This document shows, piece by piece, positions 1-9,039 of a DNA stretch of 64,000 nucleotides. The stretch covers positions 85,941 through 149,940 of the forward strand of contig JANQHE010000020.1 in the NCBI GenBank assembly GCA_028282785.1. The letters run 5' to 3'. The translations under genes and the position numbers were made by a program. Origin of the DNA: Bacteroidales bacterium (lineage in GTDB: Bacteria > Bacteroidota > Bacteroidia > Bacteroidales > UBA12077). The first letter of the stretch is position 1. The number at the start of each line of letters is the position of its first letter. The notes beneath the pieces were generated by a model, which was not told where the DNA came from, searched no databases, and was given only the letters and a program-made list of their open reading frames with translations.

Positions 1-314
1 TCAATTTGTCCCGCATCTGAAAGTAAGTACATCAACAGTGTTCCGTGCTTAGCAGCATTTTCTATGGAGAATAGGTTTTTCCCGGGAACCCAGCCATCTT
101 TAACTGCTTTGTACCAGGATGAAGTATTTTTCCGTTGCCCTACAATTACATTAAATCCATTATCACGGAGGTTTAGTGCCTGGCCCGGACCCTGGATTCC
201 ATAACCAATAACTGCAATTACCTCATTACTTAATGTTTCTTTTGCCTGTTCTAAAGAGAATTCTTCTCTTACAACTACATTTTCTTGTAGTCCGCCAAAA
301 TTTAATTTTGCCAT
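1..314 (-). CDS. ilvC: Ketol-acid reductoisomerase, N-terminal part (cut by window edge)
   Basis: The first 104 codons are visible; the gene runs off the left edge. The enzyme converts acetolactate or acetohydroxybutyrate to the dihydroxy acid in Val/Ile/Leu synthesis, using NADPH. The N-terminus begins MAKLNFGG and reaches the Rossmann glycine motif GYGIQGPGQALN, followed by NVIVGQR and SWYKA, as in IlvC. The start at 314 is the ATG just before MAKLNFGG. It lies 42 bases after the ilvN stop on the same strand, so it is probably the last visible gene of the ilvD-ilvB-ilvN-ilvC transcription unit. Confidence 0.95.
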   Translation of the reverse strand, partial: MAKLNFGGLQENVVVREEFSLEQAKETLSNEVIAVIGYGIQGPGQALNLRDNGFNVIVGQRKNTSSWYKAVKDGWVPGKNLFSIENAAKHGTLLMYLLSDAGQI

Positions 315-356
315 TTTTTTAGTTTTATAAGTTTATAAATATTTGTATTTAGCTAG

Positions 357-632
357 TTAAACAAGAGCCATCTTCTTTCTAGGGTATAAATTCGCAATAT
401 TTTCTTCTACATGTAAAACCCCGATCTGTTTTGCAATAACCTTTCTGGCCTGTTGGAGCATATTGCTGTTTCCGCTAACCTGCAACTGGTAATTGTAAAA
501 ACCAGCTGAATAATCAGAATCAACATTCATAGCGTTTAATTTTATTTGTTTCCTGTTAAGGATAAGCAACAGCTTGGCCGTTAAGCTTAAATCCTGTTCT
601 GTGATAACATTTAGTTTTAGTTGTGTTTTCAT
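357..632 (-). CDS. ilvN: Acetolactate synthase small (regulatory) subunit, short ACT form
   Basis: A 91-residue protein consisting of little more than one ACT domain (residues about 4-75: beta strand TQLKLNVITE, then a helix and SAGFYNYQLQVSG). Known IlvN/IlvH proteins are about 160 residues and IlvM about 85, so this matches the short IlvM-like type in length. It would bind and activate the large subunit and carry feedback by branched-chain amino acids. It starts 22 bases after the ilvB stop, and the pairing with ilvB is the strongest support for the call. Which allosteric effector it responds to cannot be read from the sequence. Confidence 0.85.
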   Translation of the reverse strand: MKTQLKLNVITEQDLSLTAKLLLILNRKQIKLNAMNVDSDYSAGFYNYQLQVSGNSNMLQQARKVIAKQIGVLHVEENIANLYPRKKMALV

Positions 633-654
633 AATTATGGTTTATTAGTAAAAA

Positions 655-2391
655 TTATTTTTCAAAAATTATTTCGTTTAAACTCTTTCCCGAAGGGATC
701 ATTGGGAATACATTTCCTTCTTCAGCTACTTTTACTTCCAGTAAAAAAGCCCCCTTATGGTTAAGCATTTCTTTAATTGCAGGTTTTAAACTGCTTCTTT
801 CATCAACTCTTCTTCCTTTAATACTATAAGCACCTGCAACTAATGGAAAATCAGGATTTTTCATTTCTGTATAAGAGTAGCGCTTATCCAGGAATAGTTC
901 CTGCCACTGGCGTACCATTCCCAAAAACTGGTTATTTAAAATCACGATCTTAACATCCAGGTTTTCCTGCATAATGGTTCCCAGTTCCTGGATTGTCATT
1001 TGTATTCCTCCATCGCCAACTATAGCAATAACTTCTTTATCCGGGTTTCCTATTTTAGCCCCTATGGCCGAAGGCAAACCAAACCCCATTGTTCCGATTC
1101 CGCCGGAAGTAATTAAAATACCTTTCTCCGAAATTTTGGTGTACCTGCAAACTACCATTTGGTGTTGGCCAACATCGGTCGTTATAATAGCATCTCCTTT
1201 TGTAAGTTGATTTATTTGATTCACCACTTCTGCCATTGTCAGGTTATCTCCTGATGGGTTAAAGTCTTTGGATTTCACTTTTTCTTGCTCTAACGCCCTG
1301 CCTTCATTAAAACTATCAATCCATGATTTATGATTTCCTTTTGTTACAAATTCAGTCAATATCGGAAGAACGGTTTTTACATCCCCCACTAAAGAATGAT
1401 AAGTTTTCATGATTTTATTTACTTCAGAAGGGTCTATGTCTAAATGCAGGATATTAGCACCCTTAGCAAACTCTTTTGGGTTACCTGTGATACGGTCATC
1501 AAAACGCATCCCAACGGCTATTAATAAATCACATTCATTAGCCATTTTATTAGGAACATAGTTCCCGTGCATTCCCATCATTCCCATATTTAAGGAATGG
1601 TTGGTTGGTAAAGATGATATCCCTAACATGGTCCATCCTGCTGGTATTCCTGTCTTTTCCAGGAAGTTCAGTAATTCTTTATTTGCATTTGCTATTTTAA
1701 CACCCTGTCCGAAAATTAAAAATGGTTTTTTTGCACTATTTATAAGGGTTGCTGCCTTCTTAATTTCAGTTAATGCAGGTTTCGCAGGGATTTTATACCC
1801 TCTTGTAGAATTACATTTCTTATAATAAAAATTGAATTTACTATTTTGGGCGTCTTTTGTAATGTCAAGTATTACAGGGCCGGGCCTTCCACTATTGGCT
1901 AAATAAAATGCTTTTGATAATATAAATGGTATTTCATTGGCATCTGTTATTCTGTAAGACCATTTGGTAACAGCCAGTGTAATACCTATGATATCAGCTT
2001 CCTGAAATGCATCTGTACCTAACAAATTAGATGGTACCTGCCCCGAAATACATACCAGTGGTGTTGAGTCAGCAAGAGCATCGGCTAAACCAGTTACAAT
2101 ATTGGTTGCTCCCGGCCCCGATGTAACCAATACAACACCGGTTTTGCCCGTTGTACGGGCATAACCTTGTGCAGCATGTATAGCTCCTTGTTCATGCCTT
2201 GTCAAAATGTGCTTTAACTCTTCCAAATGATCCAATAGTGAATCATAGACAGGCATGATTGTGCCTCCAGGATAGCCAAAGATAGTTTCAACGCCCTCAT
2301 TTACAAATGTCCTGATTAAAGCCTCCGAACCCGATATTTCTTCAGGTTTGTAATACTTAGCAGTTTCTTCTTGCTGGGTTAAATGTGACAT
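655..2391 (-). CDS. ilvB: Acetolactate synthase large (catalytic) subunit
   Basis: This 578-residue ThDP enzyme joins two pyruvates, or pyruvate and 2-oxobutyrate, in the first common step of Val/Leu/Ile synthesis. The N-terminal pyrimidine-binding domain has the catalytic glutamate in RHEQGAIHAAQGYAR and the SGPGATN loop. The middle domain is the FAD/DHS-type fold (IAVGMRFDDR). The C-terminal pyrophosphate-binding domain has GDGGIQM and, about 30 residues on, NNQFLGMVRQWQE. Length is normal. It follows ilvD after a 208-base gap that contains its own leader peptide and terminator, so it is likely controlled separately from ilvD by translation of Ile/Val/Leu codons. Confidence 0.97.
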   Translation of the reverse strand: MSHLTQQEETAKYYKPEEISGSEALIRTFVNEGVETIFGYPGGTIMPVYDSLLDHLEELKHILTRHEQGAIHAAQGYARTTGKTGVVLVTSGPGATNIVTGLADALADSTPLVCISGQVPSNLLGTDAFQEADIIGITLAVTKWSYRITDANEIPFILSKAFYLANSGRPGPVILDITKDAQNSKFNFYYKKCNSTRGYKIPAKPALTEIKKAATLINSAKKPFLIFGQGVKIANANKELLNFLEKTGIPAGWTMLGISSLPTNHSLNMGMMGMHGNYVPNKMANECDLLIAVGMRFDDRITGNPKEFAKGANILHLDIDPSEVNKIMKTYHSLVGDVKTVLPILTEFVTKGNHKSWIDSFNEGRALEQEKVKSKDFNPSGDNLTMAEVVNQINQLTKGDAIITTDVGQHQMVVCRYTKISEKGILITSGGIGTMGFGLPSAIGAKIGNPDKEVIAIVGDGGIQMTIQELGTIMQENLDVKIVILNNQFLGMVRQWQELFLDKRYSYTEMKNPDFPLVAGAYSIKGRRVDERSSLKPAIKEMLNHKGAFLLEVKVAEEGNVFPMIPSGKSLNEIIFEK

Positions 2392-2461
2392 AATTCTCTG
2401 TTTTTGTTTGTAATTATTTCTTTTAAATATTTGGTTTGATTGATTGTTATTTTTGTTAATG

Positions 2462-2495
2462 AAAAAAGCCTTTCTTACCGGAATAAGAAAGGCTT
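2462..2495 (-). terminator. Attenuator terminator upstream of ilvB
   Basis: A perfect 12-bp stem (AAGCCTTTCTTA with TAAGAAAGGCTT, arms 2466-2477 and 2484-2495) is followed on the minus strand by a run of six T. It lies between the Ile-rich leader peptide and ilvB. On the minus strand the segment at 2513-2525 can pair with 2480-2492, part of this stem and its loop, at 12 of 13 positions. That would give a competing antiterminator. The pairing was read by eye, not folded. Confidence 0.88.
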
Positions 2496-2524
2496 AAAAT
2501 CATGTATAAAATCCCTTCTTATTC

Positions 2525-2587
2525 CTACGGTGGAATAATAATAATGACAATAATTAGGACAAATAATATGTGATGTAATAAGCTCAT
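2525..2587 (-). CDS. ilvB leader peptide (Ile/Val/Leu attenuator peptide)
   Basis: A 20-codon reading frame encodes MSLLHHILFVLIIVIIIIPP, with 7 Ile, 4 Leu and 2 Val, including four Ile in a row. It begins 12 bases after the ilvD stop and ends 29 bases before the terminator stem. This is the layout of classical amino-acid attenuators: ribosome stalling on uncharged tRNA-Ile, tRNA-Val or tRNA-Leu would free the antiterminator and allow ilvB transcription. The last Ile codons can also pair with the antiterminator segment (9 of 10 bases), which would act as the protector pairing. It is too short for normal ORF calling. The amino-acid bias and position are seen directly; the mechanism is inferred. 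Confidence 0.88.
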   Translation of the reverse strand: MSLLHHILFVLIIVIIIIPP

Positions 2588-2599
2588 TCTAAATGCATT

Positions 2600-4411
2600 T
2601 TATTTTATTATTCTTATAGCTCCTTTATCTGCTGATTCAGCAAAATATGCATACGCTTTCAATGCGTTGGAAATTTTACGGTTCCTGTTAGCTGGTTTAT
2701 ATTCCGATTTTAATCTTCTTTGGTTCATTTCATCATTATCAAGCGATAAATGAATACTACGGTTAGGTATATCAATTTCGATAATGTCTCCATCTTTAAT
2801 TAATGCAATTTCTCCTTTTGATGCAGCTTCCGGAGATATATGCCCAATGGATAAACCGGATGTTCCTCCGGAAAACCTTCCATCGGTAATTAAAGCACAT
2901 TTTTCTGCTAAGCTTTTTGATTTTAGGTATGAAGTAGGGTAAAGCATTTCCTGCATACCAGGGCCTCCTCGCGGGCCTTCGTAGCGAATAACCACAACAT
3001 CACCTTCTTTAATTACATCATTTAAAATGGCATCACAAGCAGATTCCTGCGAATCAAATACTTTGGCATTGCCTTTAAAGTTTAAGATAGAATCATTTAC
3101 TCCTGCTGTTTTTACTACGCATCCGTTTTTTGCAATATTGCCATACAAAATTGCCAGGCCACCATCTTGAGAATAAGCATTTTCAATACTGCGTATACAG
3201 CCTTTTTCCCTATCTAAGTCTAACGTGTTGTAATTTTCTCCTTGAGAAGCAAACCTTAGGTTTCGCTTCACATTAACAGCTGCACTTTTTGAATTTTGAA
3301 ATGCCGGCTCAATTGCTGATTTCCTGGTAATATCGTATTTGTTTATGGCTTCCATAACAGTTAAGCCATCCACACGGTTAACAGACATATCCAACAGGTT
3401 CATTTTTTCAAGTTCACCCATAATGGATAAAACTCCTCCGGCCCTGTTTACATCCTCAATATGGTATTTTGAGTTAGGCGAAACTTTACATATGCAAGGG
3501 ATTTTCCTTGAAAGTTTATCAATATCTTTCATAGTAAAATCAACTTCCGCTTCGCGTGCTATTGCAAGCAAATGAAGTATGGTATTGGTTGAGCCTCCCA
3601 TAGCAATATCTAAAGCCATTGCATTTGTAAAAGCATTTTTAGTTGCAATTGCCCTGGGTAAAACTTGTTCATTATTATTTTGATAATAATCCATTGTAAT
3701 TTCAACAACTCTTTTGGAAGCTGACTCAAACAATTTTCTGCGGTTTTTATGTGTGGCCACAATAGTTCCATTGCCAGGTAGCGAAAGCCCTAAAGCTTCT
3801 GTTAAACAATTCATGGAGTTTGCAGTAAACATACCTGAACATGACCCGCAGGTTGGGCAGGCTAATTTTTCAATTTCACTCAGCTCTTCATCGGATATTT
3901 TATTTTCTGCCCCCATTACCATGGCATCAACCAAATCCAGCTTTTGCCCTTTGTATAAACCTGCCTCCATCGGGCCACCGGAGACAAAAACAGTTGGAAT
4001 ATTTAACCTCATAGCTGCCATTAACATGCCCGGAGTTATTTTGTCGCAATTGCTTATACAAATCATTGCATCCACCATATGTGCATTACAAACATATTCA
4101 ATGCTGTCTGCAATAATTTCCCGGGAAGGCAATGAATAAAGCATTCCATCGTGCCCCATTGCTATGCCATCATCAATAGCTATGGTATTAAATTCAGCAG
4201 CAAAACAACCAAGGTTTTCGATTATTGATTTTACAAAACTTCCAACTTCCTTTAAATGCGCATGCCCCGGAACAAATTGTGAGAAAGAGTTAACAACAGC
4301 AATAATTGGCTTGCCAAATTGTTCTTCTTTCATGCCATTAGCTCTCCAAAGGCTCCTGGCACCTGCCATTCTTCTTCCTTGTGTTACTTCATTGCTTTTT
4401 AATTTTTCCAT
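2600..4411 (-). CDS. ilvD: Dihydroxy-acid dehydratase
   Basis: A 603-residue enzyme that dehydrates dihydroxy acids to the 2-keto acids of valine and isoleucine. Iron-sulfur ligand motifs are visible: [10 protein letters not shown] and [19 protein letters not shown]. The C-terminal substrate-binding signatures [14 protein letters not shown] and [21 protein letters not shown] are present. It is somewhat longer than the 560-residue forms but complete. It is the first structural gene of the leftward ilv unit and lies about 410 bases downstream of its own leader-peptide attenuator. The start at 4411 ([19 protein letters not shown]) matches family N-termini. Confidence 0.97.
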   Translation of the reverse strand: MEKLKSNEVTQGRRMAGARSLWRANGMKEEQFGKPIIAVVNSFSQFVPGHAHLKEVGSFVKSIIENLGCFAAEFNTIAIDDGIAMGHDGMLYSLPSREIIADSIEYVCNAHMVDAMICISNCDKITPGMLMAAMRLNIPTVFVSGGPMEAGLYKGQKLDLVDAMVMGAENKISDEELSEIEKLACPTCGSCSGMFTANSMNCLTEALGLSLPGNGTIVATHKNRRKLFESASKRVVEITMDYYQNNNEQVLPRAIATKNAFTNAMALDIAMGGSTNTILHLLAIAREAEVDFTMKDIDKLSRKIPCICKVSPNSKYHIEDVNRAGGVLSIMGELEKMNLLDMSVNRVDGLTVMEAINKYDITRKSAIEPAFQNSKSAAVNVKRNLRFASQGENYNTLDLDREKGCIRSIENAYSQDGGLAILYGNIAKNGCVVKTAGVNDSILNFKGNAKVFDSQESACDAILNDVIKEGDVVVIRYEGPRGGPGMQEMLYPTSYLKSKSLAEKCALITDGRFSGGTSGLSIGHISPEAASKGEIALIKDGDIIEIDIPNRSIHLSLDNDEMNQRRLKSEYKPANRNRKISNALKAYAYFAESADKGAIRIIK

Positions 4412-4705
4412 TTTTTAAACAAAATCTTTTTTAATGGCATCAAACACATTGTGTTTCATGCAAAGTATTTATTAATTTCTCTTAGTATTTAACTTATTTT
4501 TTTTGTAATTACGATAGCCATCTTAAAAGTGATTTTATCTAAGTTCTTGTTTTTTAGCGAGTAAGAATATTCTGTTATTACCATGCATAAATTGAAAAAC
4601 TTAGGTTTTTTATTTTGTTTTTTAGAATCATTCTAAGTTTGTTTAGCATTATTATACTTTTTATGTTTCTTATAAAAGCTATATCTGTAAAGATTTTTTC
4701 GTATT

Positions 4706-4775
4706 GCCCCAACCCTAAAAGGGAGTCGAAAAAATCAATTTCTGCCCTAGCCCTAAAGAGAAAATTGATTTTTTT
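4706..4775. repeat. Interspersed palindromic element between ilvD attenuator and ilvD
   Basis: The 410 bases between the ilvD terminator and the ilvD start contain no convincing gene. They hold a copy of the window's GCCCCAACCCTAAAAGGGAGTC repeat (4706-4727), fused to a 12-bp inverted repeat AAAAAATCAATT / AATTGATTTTTT (4729-4740 and 4763-4774). The sequence between the arms, CCCTAGCCCTAAAGAG, is a degenerate second half. A 75-codon open frame across this stretch is an accident of the repeat. Confidence 0.6.
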
Positions 4776-4822
4776 CTGTCTAATATTTATTATATCTAAA
4801 TTCATGTTTAGTTAAATCCATA

Positions 4823-4851
4823 AAAAAACCTTCCGTTTTGATGGGAAGGCT
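4823..4851 (-). terminator. Attenuator terminator upstream of ilvD
   Basis: The stem CCTTCC / GGAAGG (4829-4834 and 4844-4849) is followed by seven T on the minus strand. The segment ATGGGAA at the end of the leader reading frame (minus strand, 4889-4895) pairs perfectly with TTCCCAT in the first arm and loop (4841-4847). That gives a seven-base antiterminator core. Placement just after the leader peptide supports attenuation. Confidence 0.83.
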
Positions 4852-4876
4852 TTCTTAATTTGTATTTAAATCTTAA

Positions 4877-4954
4877 TTATCTATAGTATTCCCATTTAGC
4901 CTTTTGAACTATCACGACAATAATAATGGTAATGATCATAGATAGGTTTTTCAT
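4877..4954 (-). CDS. ilvD leader peptide (Ile/Val attenuator peptide)
   Basis: This 25-codon frame starts MKNLSMIITIIIVVIV and ends with QKAKWEYYR. Ten of twelve consecutive residues (codons 7-16 and neighbours) are Ile or Val. The frame lies about 16 bases after a predicted transcription start and is followed by a terminator. Bases around codons 4-6 (TATCTAT) can pair with ATAGATA at the stop codon, a possible pause or protector hairpin. The peptide would sense Ile and Val tRNA charging, matching the products of ilvD. No database support was available. The bias and arrangement are seen; control of ilvD is inferred. Confidence 0.87.
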   Translation of the reverse strand: MKNLSMIITIIIVVIVQKAKWEYYR

Positions 4955-4976
4955 TTCATACTTAAATTTTGTTTTG

Positions 4977-5006
4977 TAAAAGTATGAATTAAATAATTAA
5001 TTCAAA
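4977..5006 (-). promoter_or_regulatory. Candidate promoter of the ilvD leader transcript
   Basis: On the minus strand TTTG (5003-5006) is followed after 18 bases by TACTTTTA (4977-4984), 7 of 8 matches to the Bacteroidota -7 element TAnnTTTG. The predicted start near 4970 would give a leader RNA that begins just upstream of the leader peptide. Confidence 0.55.
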
Positions 5007-5121
5007 ATTCCAGTTTTATTTTTCATACTTTTCTATAAAACACCTTAAATTAAAAAAAGGGTGATAAAAAAAATCAAATTCTCATTTTTTTCTATAAGTA
5101 ATTAATCAATTCGAATTTGCA

Positions 5122-5151
5122 GTTGTAATTCTTACACAAAAGATAATTTTG
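5122..5151 (+). promoter_or_regulatory. Candidate promoter of the leuACDB operon
   Basis: TAATTTTG at 5144-5151 is a perfect TAnnTTTG element, with GTTG at 5122-5125 at an 18-base spacing (a better TTTG lies at 5116 but at 24 bases). Transcription would start near 5157, leaving about 140 bases before the preferred leuA start. This promoter is divergent from the ilvD leader promoter about 115 bases away. Confidence 0.55.
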
Positions 5152-5295
5152 TATGATGTTGTAAATTAAAAAATTATGACACACGATTTTATACATCACT
5201 TCTATTTAGGTGTCGTAGAATCAAAAAAAAACGGCTTTTCTTATGTAATCAAAGGAATATTTTTGCCTGCTGATTACAAACTAAAAAATAATGTT

Positions 5296-6843
5296 ATGAA
5301 TGAACGAATCATAATATTTGATACTACTCTACGCGATGGAGAGCAGGTTCCGGGTTGCCAGTTGAACACAATTGAAAAAATTGAAGTTGCAAAGCAGCTG
5401 GAAAAATTGGGTGTAGATGTAATAGAAGCCGGGTTTCCTGTTTCGAGCCCGGGTGATTTCAACTCCGTAGTTGAAATTTCAAAAGCAGTTATAAATCCAA
5501 CTATTTGTGGCTTAACAAGGGCTGTAAAAAAAGATATAGAAGTAGCTGCTGATGCACTTAAGTTTGCTAAAAGGGGCCGGATTCATACCGGTATTGGAAC
5601 TTCTCCTTACCACATTTACCAAAAACTGAATTCAAACCCCGAAGAAATAATTAAACGGGCAGTTGAAGCCGTAAAATATGCCAAAAGGTTTGTCGAGGAT
5701 GTGGAGTTTTATGCAGAAGATGCGGGAAGGACAGATAATGAATATTTGGCTTATGTTGTTGAGGCAGTTATTTCTGCCGGAGCTACGGTAGTAAATATTC
5801 CTGATACAACCGGGTATTGTTTGCCTTCGGTATACGGAGAAAAAATAGCTTATTTAGTAAATAATGTCCCTAATATTGATAAAGCGGTAATTTCTACGCA
5901 CTGCCATAATGATTTGGGTATGGCAACTGCAAATACTTTATCAGGTGTTATCAATGGTGCCCGCCAGGTTGAAGTTACTTTAAACGGGCTTGGGGAACGT
6001 GCTGGCAATACTGCTTTAGAAGAAGTGGTTATGGCTATTCAAAGCCATAAGGACATGAACTTTAAAACGGGAATTGATTCAAAGCAAATTATGAAAACCA
6101 GTAAATTGGTTTCTACTTTAATGCGTATGCCTGTGCAAGCCAATAAAGCTATTGTTGGCCGAAACGCTTTTGCTCACTCATCGGGTATACACCAGGATGG
6201 AGTTTTAAAAAGTAGGGAAACCTATGAAATTATTGATCCGGCAGATGTTGGCATAAAGGAGTCAAGTATTGTGTTAACTGCTCGTAGCGGAAGGGCTGCC
6301 CTTAACCACAGGTTAGAAGTTTTAGGTTATAACCTGAATCAAAAGAAATTAGATCACATTTATAAAAACTTCCTGGTTTTAGCTGACTCTAAAAAAGAAA
6401 TCAATGATGAAGACCTGGCAGTTTTAGTTGGGCATGAGAAAAAGGAAAAACGGATTTTAAAGCTTGATGAATTCCAGGTAGTTTGCGGTAAATCTTGTGT
6501 GCCTTCCGCAACCATTACGGTTAATTATAATGGAAAAATAATAACTGAATCATCTACTGGCGTAGGTCCCGTTGATGCTGCTTATTCGGCTATTAATAAA
6601 ATAGTTCCGGTCGAAGTCATATTGGAAGAATACCTTGTGCAGGCTATTACCAGGGGCTCGGATGAAATAGGCAAAGTGCATGTGCAAATATCTTATAATG
6701 ATATAACTTACCATGGCTTTGGGGCAAATATAGATATTCTAACCGCCTCGGTCTGGGCTTATTTGGATGCATTATCCAAGGTTGTTCAACAATATAAAAA
6801 GACTCCGGAAAAAAAGCAGGCTTACGAGGTGAATACACATTAA
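5296..6843 (+). CDS. leuA: 2-isopropylmalate synthase
   Basis: The enzyme condenses acetyl-CoA with 2-ketoisovalerate, the committed step of leucine synthesis. The catalytic TIM barrel opens with [11 protein letters not shown] and has [12 protein letters not shown] and [10 protein letters not shown] linker and the C-terminal LeuA allosteric domain (about residues 385-500 of this start, including the [12 protein letters not shown] region) complete it. From 5296 the protein has 515 residues, the normal length. The same frame is open back to an ATG at 5176, adding 40 residues ([14 protein letters not shown]...) that family members lack. I prefer 5296, but the longer start lies only about 19 bases after the predicted transcription start. 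First gene of leuA-C-D-B. Confidence 0.93.
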   Translation: MNERIIIFDTTLRDGEQVPGCQLNTIEKIEVAKQLEKLGVDVIEAGFPVSSPGDFNSVVEISKAVINPTICGLTRAVKKDIEVAADALKFAKRGRIHTGIGTSPYHIYQKLNSNPEEIIKRAVEAVKYAKRFVEDVEFYAEDAGRTDNEYLAYVVEAVISAGATVVNIPDTTGYCLPSVYGEKIAYLVNNVPNIDKAVISTHCHNDLGMATANTLSGVINGARQVEVTLNGLGERAGNTALEEVVMAIQSHKDMNFKTGIDSKQIMKTSKLVSTLMRMPVQANKAIVGRNAFAHSSGIHQDGVLKSRETYEIIDPADVGIKESSIVLTARSGRAALNHRLEVLGYNLNQKKLDHIYKNFLVLADSKKEINDEDLAVLVGHEKKEKRILKLDEFQVVCGKSCVPSATITVNYNGKIITESSTGVGPVDAAYSAINKIVPVEVILEEYLVQAITRGSDEIGKVHVQISYNDITYHGFGANIDILTASVWAYLDALSKVVQQYKKTPEKKQAYEVNTH

Positions 6844-6879
6844 GAAAAAAATTAGGTTACTAAAATAAAACTGTAAAAA

Positions 6880-8268
6880 TTGGAAAGTAAAACGCTATTT
6901 GATAAAGTCTGGGATAAGCATGTTGTAAGTAAGATTGATGACAAGCTAAATATCCTTTATATAGATAATCATTTTATTCATGAGGTTACAAGCCCGCAGG
7001 CATTCGCGGGTTTGGATAACAGGGGGATTAAAGTTTTCAGGCCAAAGCAAACGATAGCAACTGCTGACCATAATGTTCCTACAAAGGGTCAACATTTACC
7101 TATAAAGGAGGAATTATCCAGGGTTCAGCTTGAAAAACTGAAAGAGAATTGCGTTAATCACGAAATAAAACTTTTTGGGTTAGGGCACCCTTATAATGGA
7201 ATTGTGCATGTGATCGGGCCTGAATTAGGCATTACTCAGCCAGGTATGACAATAGTTTGCGGCGATAGCCACACTTCAACGCATGGTGCTTTTGGAAGCA
7301 TTGCATTTGGAATTGGCACAAGTGAAGTTGAAATGGTTTTGGCTTCTCAATGTTTAATACAGGCAAAGCCTAAAAAAATGCTTATTCAGGTTGATGGAAA
7401 ATTAAACCGGGGAGTATCTGCAAAGGATATCATACTTTATTTATTATCTAAACTTACTTCTTCGGGAGGAACAGGGCATTTTATTGAATTTGCAGGAACT
7501 GCTATTAAAGGTTTATCGATGGAAGGTAGGATGACATTGTGTAATATGAGTATCGAACTGGGTGCACGAGGTGGTATGATTGCGCCGGATGAGGTTACAT
7601 TTGAATATATGAAAGGAAGGCAATTTGTACCAAAAGAAGAGGAGTTTGTTAAAAAAGTAGAAGAATGGCAAGCCTTAAAAACAGATGAGGGAGCAGAGTT
7701 TGATAAGATTCATTTTTTTGAAGCAGAAGATATTGAACCGATGATTACATATGGAACCAACCCGGGTATGGGAATTAAAATTGGCGATAATATTCCTAAT
7801 AAAAATGGAGAGGATAAAGATTTTGAGAAAGCCTTATCTTATATGGGTTTTGAAAAGAATGAAAGAATCATTGGAAAAAAGATAGATTATATTTTTATTG
7901 GGAGTTGCACAAATGGGAGAATTGAAGATTTGAGAGAAGCAGCCAATATTATTAAAGGCAGAAAAAAGGCTCCTGAGGTAAATGCATACATTGTTCCGGG
8001 ATCCAAATTAGTTGAAAAGGTGGCTGTGGAAGAAGGGTTACAAGAGATATTTGAAGCGGCAGGTTTCGAATTACGCCAACCAGGGTGTTCTGCTTGCCTT
8101 GCAATGAACGAAGATAAAATCCCTTCAGGTGCATATTGCGTATCAACTTCGAATAGAAATTTTGAAGGAAGGCAAGGGCCAGGGGCACGCACATTATTAG
8201 CCAGCCCATTAACTGCTGCAGCAAGTGCAATAAATGGCCATATAACAGACCCAAGAGATTTTTTATGA
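6880..8268 (+). CDS. leuC: 3-isopropylmalate dehydratase large subunit
   Basis: A 462-residue aconitase-family subunit that isomerises 2- to 3-isopropylmalate with LeuD. It starts at a TTG codon: [15 protein letters not shown] matches the usual LeuC N-terminus and no suitable ATG is near. Family signatures include [30 protein letters not shown] and [18 protein letters not shown]. The [4Fe-4S] ligands lie in [14 protein letters not shown] and QPGCSACL. It begins 36 bases after leuA. Confidence 0.97.
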   Translation: MESKTLFDKVWDKHVVSKIDDKLNILYIDNHFIHEVTSPQAFAGLDNRGIKVFRPKQTIATADHNVPTKGQHLPIKEELSRVQLEKLKENCVNHEIKLFGLGHPYNGIVHVIGPELGITQPGMTIVCGDSHTSTHGAFGSIAFGIGTSEVEMVLASQCLIQAKPKKMLIQVDGKLNRGVSAKDIILYLLSKLTSSGGTGHFIEFAGTAIKGLSMEGRMTLCNMSIELGARGGMIAPDEVTFEYMKGRQFVPKEEEFVKKVEEWQALKTDEGAEFDKIHFFEAEDIEPMITYGTNPGMGIKIGDNIPNKNGEDKDFEKALSYMGFEKNERIIGKKIDYIFIGSCTNGRIEDLREAANIIKGRKKAPEVNAYIVPGSKLVEKVAVEEGLQEIFEAAGFELRQPGCSACLAMNEDKIPSGAYCVSTSNRNFEGRQGPGARTLLASPLTAAASAINGHITDPRDFL

Positions 8269-8310
8269 AGATTAGGCTAAATTCTAAAACATGATTTATG
8301 CAGGATTTTT

Positions 8311-8368
8311 GGAATATTGGAATAATGGGTATTTTATGTTCTATTATCCCATCATTCCATTATTCCAG
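8311..8368. repeat. Long imperfect hairpin between leuC and leuD
   Basis: Arms of 19 bases (8311-8329 and 8350-8368, 17 of 19 matching) read GGAATATTGGAATAATGGG and its near complement. They are enclosed partly by a second pair, ATTTTATGTT and AACATAAAAT (8331-8340, 8387-8396), that could form an alternative structure. It occupies the only large gap in the leu operon. It may be a REP-like repeat or mRNA-stability element; no U-run follows. Confidence 0.6.
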
Positions 8369-8442
8369 CTTTTCTGATGAGAGAAAACATAAAATAGCAG
8401 TTAAAAACTATACAAGTTGGAATACAACTAAAAAATATTATT

Positions 8443-9036
8443 ATGAGTTTTGAGAAATTTATTCAACTAACTTCCGGAATTGTTCCTTTGCCCGTTGAAA
8501 ATGTTGATACTGACCAAATTATTCCTGCAAGATTTTTAAAGGCGGTAAGCCGAGCCGGGTTTGGGGATAATTTATTTAGAGATTGGAAATACGATAAGAA
8601 TGGCCAACCAATAAAAGAGTTTATCTTAAATGATTCTCAAGTTAAAGGCAAAATATTAGTAGCCGGAAAGAATTTTGGGTGTGGGTCAAGCAGGGAACAT
8701 GCAGCCTGGGCTATATATGATTATGGTTTTAGGGTTGTAATTTCCAGTTCATTTGCAGACATCTTTAAGAATAATGCATTAAATATTGGATTATTGCCTG
8801 TTGAAGTTTCAGAAAATTTTTTGGAAAAAATATTCGATTTATGGCAGGTTAAAAAATCAATGAAATTGATGGTTAATTTAGAGGAGCAGTATGTTAGTAT
8901 TATTGGCACTGATGATAAAGAGCGTTTTAAAATTTCATCATACAAAAAAAAATGCCTTTTAAATGGTTATGATGACATTGATTATTTGCTATCTAAAAAA
9001 GAGGAAATCGAAAATTTTGAATTGAATAAAAGTTAA
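8443..9036 (+). CDS. leuD: 3-isopropylmalate dehydratase small subunit
   Basis: The 197-residue swivel-domain subunit that pairs with LeuC. It has NVDTDQIIPARFLK near the N-terminus and the substrate-binding FGCGSSREHAAWAIYDYGFR. The normal length is about 200 residues. It lies 174 bases after leuC, behind a hairpin repeat, and only 3 bases before leuB. Confidence 0.96.
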   Translation: MSFEKFIQLTSGIVPLPVENVDTDQIIPARFLKAVSRAGFGDNLFRDWKYDKNGQPIKEFILNDSQVKGKILVAGKNFGCGSSREHAAWAIYDYGFRVVISSSFADIFKNNALNIGLLPVEVSENFLEKIFDLWQVKKSMKLMVNLEEQYVSIIGTDDKERFKISSYKKKCLLNGYDDIDYLLSKKEEIENFELNKS

Positions 9037-9039
9037 GTA

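Noticed and set aside
3714..4139. 141-codon plus-strand frame antisense to ilvD
   Set aside because: A mirror frame of a strongly conserved gene, with no independent start context or recognisable product.
4578..4805. 75-codon minus-strand frame between the ilvD attenuator and ilvD
   Set aside because: It runs through a palindromic repeat present elsewhere in the window, has low-complexity composition and no recognisable features.
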